Position numbers and translations under genes: made by a program
The notes under the pieces: model-generated
What the model was told of the DNA's origin: nothing
The model's database searches: none
What the model saw: the letters and a program-made list of their open reading frames with translations, nothing else
Shown: piece after piece, positions 60,093 to 64,000 of the stretch
How positions within the stretch are numbered: the first letter of the stretch is position 1
Layout: every line of letters starts with the position of its first letter
Assembly: GCA_900110635.1 (NCBI GenBank)
Contig: FOEK01000012.1
Span: 1-64,000, forward strand
Length of the DNA stretch: 64,000 bases
Direction: 5' to 3'
From: Lachnospiraceae bacterium NE2001
GTDB taxonomy: Bacteria; Bacillota; Clostridia; Lachnospirales; Lachnospiraceae

Positions 60093-61196
60093 CTACACGT
60101 TGAATTTAAACAGAACTACGTCGCCGTCCTTCATTACGTACTCTTTGCCTTCCTGACGAACAAGTCCCTTTTCCTTTGCAGCAGTCATACTGCCCTCACG
60201 GATCAGGTCATCGTAGGCAATAACCTCAGCCTTTATGAAGCCTCTCTCAAAGTCCGAGTGAATCTTTCCAGCAGCCTGTGGTGCTTTAGTTCCTTCCTTT
60301 ATAGTCCAGGCTCTGGACTCCTGCTTTCCTGCAGTCAGATAGCTGATAAGACCTAGCAGTGAATAGCTTGCCTTGATAAGCTTATCGAGACCAGACTCCT
60401 TAAGTCCCAGGTCCTCCAGGAACATCTTTCTTTCCTCATCATCGAGCTCTGATATTTCAGCCTCCATCTGTGCACATACAGCAAACACCTCAGCTCCAGT
60501 CTCAGCAGCGTAAGCCTTTACCTTCTGAACATATTCGTTGGATGCACCATCGTCAGCCATATCATCCTCGCCAACATTTGCAGCATATATAACCTTCTTC
60601 TCAGTCAGAAGGCAGTACTCCTTGATCCAGGCAACCTCATCATCATCATTTTCATCTATTTCAAATGTTCTAACCGGGTTTCCTGCTTCCAGATGAGCCT
60701 TGATCCTGTTCTGGAACTCAAGCTCCTTGGCAGCCTGCTTGTCATTACGAGAAAGCTTTACAGTCTTGGATATTCTTCTCTCAAGAACCTCAAGATCAGA
60801 GAAGATAAGCTCTATATTGATAGTCTCTATATCTCTGATTGGATCAACAGACCCATCAACGTGAACCACGTCAGAATCATCGAAGCATCTTACCACGTGA
60901 ACAATTGCGTCACACTCACGGATGTTTGCCAGGAACTGGTTGCCCAGACCTTCACCCTTTGAAGCACCCTTAACAAGTCCCGCAATATCTACGAACTCTA
61001 TAATAGCAGGGGTTGTCTTGTCAGAATCATACATCTTAGTAAGCACATCCAGTCTCTCATCCGGAACTGGAACGATACCTACATTGGGATCAATAGTTGC
61101 AAACGGATAATTTGCTGCAAGGGCTCCTGCCTTTGTTAACGAATTAAACAATGTAGACTTTCCTACATTTGGAAGTCCAACTATACCAAGTTTCAT
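60093..61196 (-). CDS. ychF: Redox-regulated ATPase YchF/OLA1
   Basis: An Obg-family P-loop protein that prefers ATP. G1 is GLPNVGKSTLFN, with ATIDPNVG, DIAGLVKGASKGEGLGN and the TGS domain at the C-terminus (about 285-367). Length 367 is typical. AGGAGA precedes the start. It associates with ribosomes and stress responses in other bacteria. Confidence 0.97.
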   Translation of the reverse strand: MKLGIVGLPNVGKSTLFNSLTKAGALAANYPFATIDPNVGIVPVPDERLDVLTKMYDSDKTTPAIIEFVDIAGLVKGASKGEGLGNQFLANIRECDAIVHVVRCFDDSDVVHVDGSVDPIRDIETINIELIFSDLEVLERRISKTVKLSRNDKQAAKELEFQNRIKAHLEAGNPVRTFEIDENDDDEVAWIKEYCLLTEKKVIYAANVGEDDMADDGASNEYVQKVKAYAAETGAEVFAVCAQMEAEISELDDEERKMFLEDLGLKESGLDKLIKASYSLLGLISYLTAGKQESRAWTIKEGTKAPQAAGKIHSDFERGFIKAEVIAYDDLIREGSMTAAKEKGLVRQEGKEYVMKDGDVVLFKFNV

Positions 61197-61368
61197 TTCT
61201 TTATATCTCCTTTACTAAAAACCTATTTTCTATAAAACATTTTCAAGCCTTTTAATCAAAACTATGAGCTGATACAGCTATTCGCAAGTTGCATCAGCTC
61301 ATCAATGTTATCATAATTATGGTTGCTTTTCAATCAGCGACTTTAAACTTGCGAATTTATTCTCTATC
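61197..61368. other. Spacer upstream of ychF with inverted repeats
   Basis: No gene is seen. ATGAGCTGAT (61264-61273) faces ATCAGCTCAT (61293-61302), and ATTCGCAAGTT (61280-61290) faces AACTTGCGAAT (61346-61356). The ychF promoter must lie here. Confidence 0.6.
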
Positions 61369-61552
61369 GGCAACATTTTTTGCACTTTCTATCTTTTTTG
61401 TTGCCGCCACTTCATTTTTTACCCCTGTTTTCAGTCCCTCTGGCAACATTTTTTGCGCTTTCTATCTTTTTTGTTGCCGCCACTTCATTTTTTTACCCCT
61501 GTTTTCAGTCCCTCTGGCAACATTTTTTGCGCTTTCTCTCATTTGTGTTGCT
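61369..61552. repeat. 73-74-bp-period tandem array with GCAAC...GTTGC core, three copies
   Basis: A 37-base core GGCAACATTTTTTGC...TTTTGTTGCC occurs at 61369-61405, 61442-61478 and 61516-61552. The spacers (CGCCACTTCATTTTTTACCC...) are the same in both gaps apart from one base. On the opposite strand the core aligns with that of the array at 17692. Beyond it, TTCAATCAGACTCT repeats at 61631 and 61645 and reaches the phosphatase stop codon. Confidence 0.92.
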
Positions 61553-61663
61553 ACCGCCCTTTTTCTTGGTCGTCTTGTTTCAAATACATCGATAAAATAC
61601 AATGCAAGCTTTCTAATGGGCTTGGAATGTTTCAATCAGACTCTTTCAATCAGACTCTTTCAA

Positions 61664-62203
61664 TCAAGTTTTTTCAGCCACCACGTATTCACCATTTTTG
61701 TATTTTGAATGAGTCTTCCCTATAGTGAATCCAGCTTTCTTCATTTCACTAAGTAAAGTATGCATATAGAAGCCATGCGTGACCACCAGACAATCTTTAT
61801 TTTCTTTACTAAGGATATTCACAAATCGTCTCGCTCTTTTTCTTGTTTCTATGCAACTCTCATCCTGTCTCGGACTATTAAAGAACCACTGCAACCTACC
61901 TGCAATATTCCAATACCATATAGGAAGTCTAAGTTTGGTGTCCAAGCTCGAATGAAGCGGAACCTCATTTATAAGGTCTGTCTTTTTCACTTTCACATTT
62001 ACATGCAGATTTTCTGCCGTTTCACGAGTTCTCGAGAGTCCACTTATTATCACCCACTGATACTTAATATCAGGAATATCATATCGTTCTACCTTTATCG
62101 GTGCAGCATCATATTCTCTGCAGGCCTGATCAAACTCTTCCGATGTGTACCGCTTATTCCAACTGTAATTAACTTTTCCGTGTCTTATAATTATTATCTT
62201 CAT
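61664..62203 (-). CDS. Histidine phosphatase superfamily protein
   Basis: The catalytic motif RHG is in IIIIRHGKVNYSWN and the second His in CLVVTHGFYMHTLL, with Arg in SGLSRTRETAENL. At 179 residues it is a short phosphoglycerate mutase-like protein; substrate unknown. The start region is part of a tandem 16-base repeat and has only a weak ribosome site. Lower G+C than the division genes is apparent, as for the next two genes. Confidence 0.82.
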   Translation of the reverse strand: MKIIIIRHGKVNYSWNKRYTSEEFDQACREYDAAPIKVERYDIPDIKYQWVIISGLSRTRETAENLHVNVKVKKTDLINEVPLHSSLDTKLRLPIWYWNIAGRLQWFFNSPRQDESCIETRKRARRFVNILSKENKDCLVVTHGFYMHTLLSEMKKAGFTIGKTHSKYKNGEYVVAEKT

Positions 62204-62282
62204 ATATTTATTTCTTCATATATTTATTTCTTCATATATTATTTCTTCATATATTTATTTCTTCATATATTTATTTCTTCAT
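62199..62282. repeat. Five tandem ~16-bp repeats over a start codon
   Basis: CTTCATATATTTATTT recurs from 62199 (one unit is a base shorter). On the minus strand each unit reads ATATATGAAGAAATAA, with its own ATG; the last one gives the phosphatase start. Confidence 0.9.
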
Positions 62283-62337
62283 CAAGCATATATGCCAAAC
62301 ACAATTAAAACTTTTATCAGTTTACCAGCCCCATCAA

Positions 62338-63099
62338 TCAACAATATTTTTCATATCTGCACTGTTCGTGGACTTCTTTTCCAAGTAGTGTAATCGCCTG
62401 TTTGGGACAATTATCTATACAACGATAACACATAGTACAATTAGGCCCAGCAGCCATCTTCCCATCCTTTATTTCTAAATTATTCATAGGACAAAGCTGG
62501 GAACAAAGACCACATCCAGCACAGTTCTCATTGATTTTCACCTTATCTGTATAACCCGTAGTCTTGTTGTAAAACCATAGTCTCTGCCCAAACAGACCAG
62601 CCATATGATAAACAAAGGATAAGCCTTCCTTTGGATATATCCCTTCTTCTCTTATCTTCTTTCCAACTTGTTCTATCTTTTCATCAGTTTTCACGATAGT
62701 CTGGTGATTCTTATCAACAGGCTTTTTCAGTAGTTTGACATCACCTATAGAGTCAGGCATCAAGAGATGAAGCCCACCGATTATCTCAGCATTATATTTC
62801 TTAAGCAGTCTCGCTGCGCATCCCGCTCCATCGCCCGAAAATAGAGCCATCGTCGAAACACAGAATATTTTCTTCCCACTCCAAACCGATGAATTCTTAT
62901 TTATGTAGTCCCTGACCATATATGGGATATTGGAAAACTGTGTTGGATAACCCAATATAATTGAATCACTTTCTTTTATCTTATCTATAGAGATTTCCGA
63001 TTCTATAGGAAATGCCTCTGCTCCCGGTTCTATTATCGAAAGCAGCTTTTCCACACAGTGTTTCGTATTTCCAGTTCCACTTAAATATATGCCTATCAT
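62338..63099 (-). CDS. Flavodoxin-ferredoxin fusion protein (EFR1 type)
   Basis: An N-terminal flavodoxin-like domain (IGIYLSGTGNTKHCVEKL binds the FMN phosphate) is joined to two 4Fe-4S motifs, CAGCGLCSQLCP and CTMCYRCIDNCP, at about residues 190-235. The start at 63099 follows AGGAGG. Such proteins move electrons to unknown acceptors in anaerobes. It lies 40 bases after a TetR gene, which probably controls it. Confidence 0.9.
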   Translation of the reverse strand: MIGIYLSGTGNTKHCVEKLLSIIEPGAEAFPIESEISIDKIKESDSIILGYPTQFSNIPYMVRDYINKNSSVWSGKKIFCVSTMALFSGDGAGCAARLLKKYNAEIIGGLHLLMPDSIGDVKLLKKPVDKNHQTIVKTDEKIEQVGKKIREEGIYPKEGLSFVYHMAGLFGQRLWFYNKTTGYTDKVKINENCAGCGLCSQLCPMNNLEIKDGKMAAGPNCTMCYRCIDNCPKQAITLLGKEVHEQCRYEKYC

Positions 63100-63138
63100 A
63101 TTTTTGATTCCTCCTAAGCCTGAAATCAACCAGATTTT

Positions 63139-63696
63139 TTAGAGCCTAACTAGATCAAGAACCTTCTCAACCTCTTTTTCCAGTTTGTCCTCTTCAAATA
63201 TCTCACATACCGCACATATATCAGTTAGTCCTTGAACTGTCGCCCATAATAGGATCGTCTTGTAAAATACTTCTTTACCTTTGATACCAAAAGCGCCAAG
63301 AGTTTCCTTCACTGCTCCTGAAAATATCTGATATGGGCGATACTCTTCCACAATAATCCCTTCGTCCGAAAACATGAATTGATGATAATGTGGGTTTTCT
63401 ACGAAAAACATCACATAACACTTTCCCAGTTCTAAAAGCCTTTTCTCAGGATTCTTACAATTATCAATGCTTTTCTGGAGCACCTCAGAGAATGTATCTT
63501 CAACATAAGCCCTTGCCTGAATCAAAAAATCTCCTTTATTCTTGAAATGCGCATAGGGTGCTGCACTGCTGACACCACAGACAGTAGCCAGCTTCCTCAT
63601 AGACAGATTCTCTATCCCATTCAAGCTTATATACTTTATTCCCTGTTCAATAAGTTCATTTTTCAGATTTCCATGATGATAAGGTTTTTCACTCAT
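63139..63696 (-). CDS. TetR/AcrR-family regulator
   Basis: The N-terminal helix-turn-helix reads NLSMRKLATVCGVSSAAPYA followed by HFKNKGDFLIQA. The ~130-residue C-terminal half is the ligand-binding, TetR_C33-like part. AGGAGG supports the start at 63696. It is co-directional with the flavodoxin-ferredoxin gene and may be an autoregulated repressor of both. Confidence 0.9.
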   Translation of the reverse strand: MSEKPYHHGNLKNELIEQGIKYISLNGIENLSMRKLATVCGVSSAAPYAHFKNKGDFLIQARAYVEDTFSEVLQKSIDNCKNPEKRLLELGKCYVMFFVENPHYHQFMFSDEGIIVEEYRPYQIFSGAVKETLGAFGIKGKEVFYKTILLWATVQGLTDICAVCEIFEEDKLEKEVEKVLDLVRL

Positions 63697-63833
63697 AGCA
63701 TAACCTCCTAAACTTTTTTTCATATCGATGCAAACCATCTTATCAGTACATATAATCCCATCAGTATATATAATCTTATCACTGATTAGATAATAGCATC
63801 CAATCTTATCACTGTCAAGATTGAAATTTTCAA

Positions 63834-63862
63834 TTAAAAACCTGCTGATTTCTCAGCAGGTT
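63834..63862 (-). terminator. Intrinsic terminator of the gene at the right edge
   Basis: AACCTGCTGA pairs with TCAGCAGGTT around TTTC/GAAA and is followed on the minus strand by TTTAATT. It lies 45 bases after the stop codon at 63907. Confidence 0.87.
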
Positions 63863-63906
63863 CTAATTATACCAACTATACTTTCTACCACAGTCAAACT
63901 TGCTCT

Positions 63907-64000
63907 TTAAAGCTTTATCCCTGGATTTACTTCGTTGTTATTCTGTTGTTTCTTTTCAACATGAACAGTCTTCTTTTTGTTATTTACCAGTGCCTTTGTA
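63907..64000 (-). CDS. C-terminal end of an unidentified protein, truncated by the window edge
   Basis: A frame open at the edge runs to TAA at 63907-63909, giving 30 residues rich in Lys, Asn and Gln (VNNKKKTVHVEKKQQ), likely a flexible tail. The terminator that follows supports a minus-strand gene. Nothing more can be said about function. Confidence 0.55.
   Translation of the reverse strand, partial: TKALVNNKKKTVHVEKKQQNNNEVNPGIKL

Noticed and set aside
61760-62308. A 182-residue plus-strand frame opposite the histidine phosphatase
   Set aside because: The minus-strand product has the RHG and second His motifs; the plus frame ends in low-complexity Tyr/Phe/Ile from the AT repeat.
1-64000. 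tRNA, rRNA or a second riboswitch
   Set aside because: No cloverleaf with a GGTTC-type T arm, no rRNA sequence, and no second GEMM, SAM, purine or T-box core was seen in the spacers by eye; a covariance search would be more sensitive.

Overview
The window looks like chromosomal DNA of a rumen or gut Lachnospiraceae bacterium (Firmicutes, Clostridia), most like Butyrivibrio or Pseudobutyrivibrio. The basis is gene content and order, not a database search: a FabK-type fatty-acid operon, a Firmicute division cluster, RadA next to ClpC, several beta-glucan-active glycosidases, AGGAGG ribosome sites and moderate base composition. About 60 genes are read. All but two intact genes lie on the minus strand, which suggests one replichore arm. 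The two exceptions are a 97-residue protein at 24944 and a diguanylate cyclase at 44873.

Layout from left to right: the 3' end of a probable transposase (1-131); an envelope-stress group (NUDIX, PspA, SPFH; 474-3240); an AraC regulator; a small alarmone synthetase with a two-component system (4383-6937); a type II fatty-acid operon acpP-accD-accA-fabK-fabD-fabG-(membrane protein)-fabF-fabZ-marR (7267-15564) behind an acyl-CoA ligase; exonuclease III, a transporter, a lipoprotein, yajC-tgt and an HtrA protease (17962-24681); YigZ, NrdR and a GH1 beta-glucosidase; a pilin-like gene behind a cyclic-di-GMP-I riboswitch (28048-29028); an ABC-F ATPase, a CPBP protease and ThrH; a beta-glucan locus with GH5, GH16 and a second AraC regulator (33132-36847); radA-orf-clpC-purD-purN-purM (36916-44590); the plus-strand LacI-like/GAF/GGDEF protein; a thioesterase, a coiled-coil protein and a glycosyltransferase; the division cluster mraZ-rsmH-ftsL-ftsI-murD-ftsW-ftsQ-ftsZ (49378-58133); lgt, ychF, a histidine phosphatase, a flavodoxin-ferredoxin protein, a TetR regulator, and the end of an unidentified gene at the right edge.

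The most interesting signal is in cyclic-di-GMP biology. A well-formed GEMM-I aptamer followed by an intrinsic terminator precedes a type IV pilin-like gene. Sixteen kb away sits a soluble diguanylate cyclase whose N-terminus is a sugar-binding fold of the LacI type with no DNA-binding domain. Together they suggest, but do not prove, a route from a cytoplasmic sugar or nucleoside signal through cyclic-di-GMP to a surface filament.

The second signal is repeats. At least 22 loci carry small palindromes with a GGGAC core, in four sequence flavours, nearly always directly after stop codons. Several look like working terminators, and two have been read into the C-termini of proteins. Four of the gaps in the fatty-acid operon and one more before its last gene contain such a repeat. 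Separately, two distant spacers carry 73-bp-period tandem arrays built on a shared 35-37-nt core, two genes have tandemly copied translation-start regions, and large perfect hairpins occur at 35.9, 42.7 and 60.0 kb.
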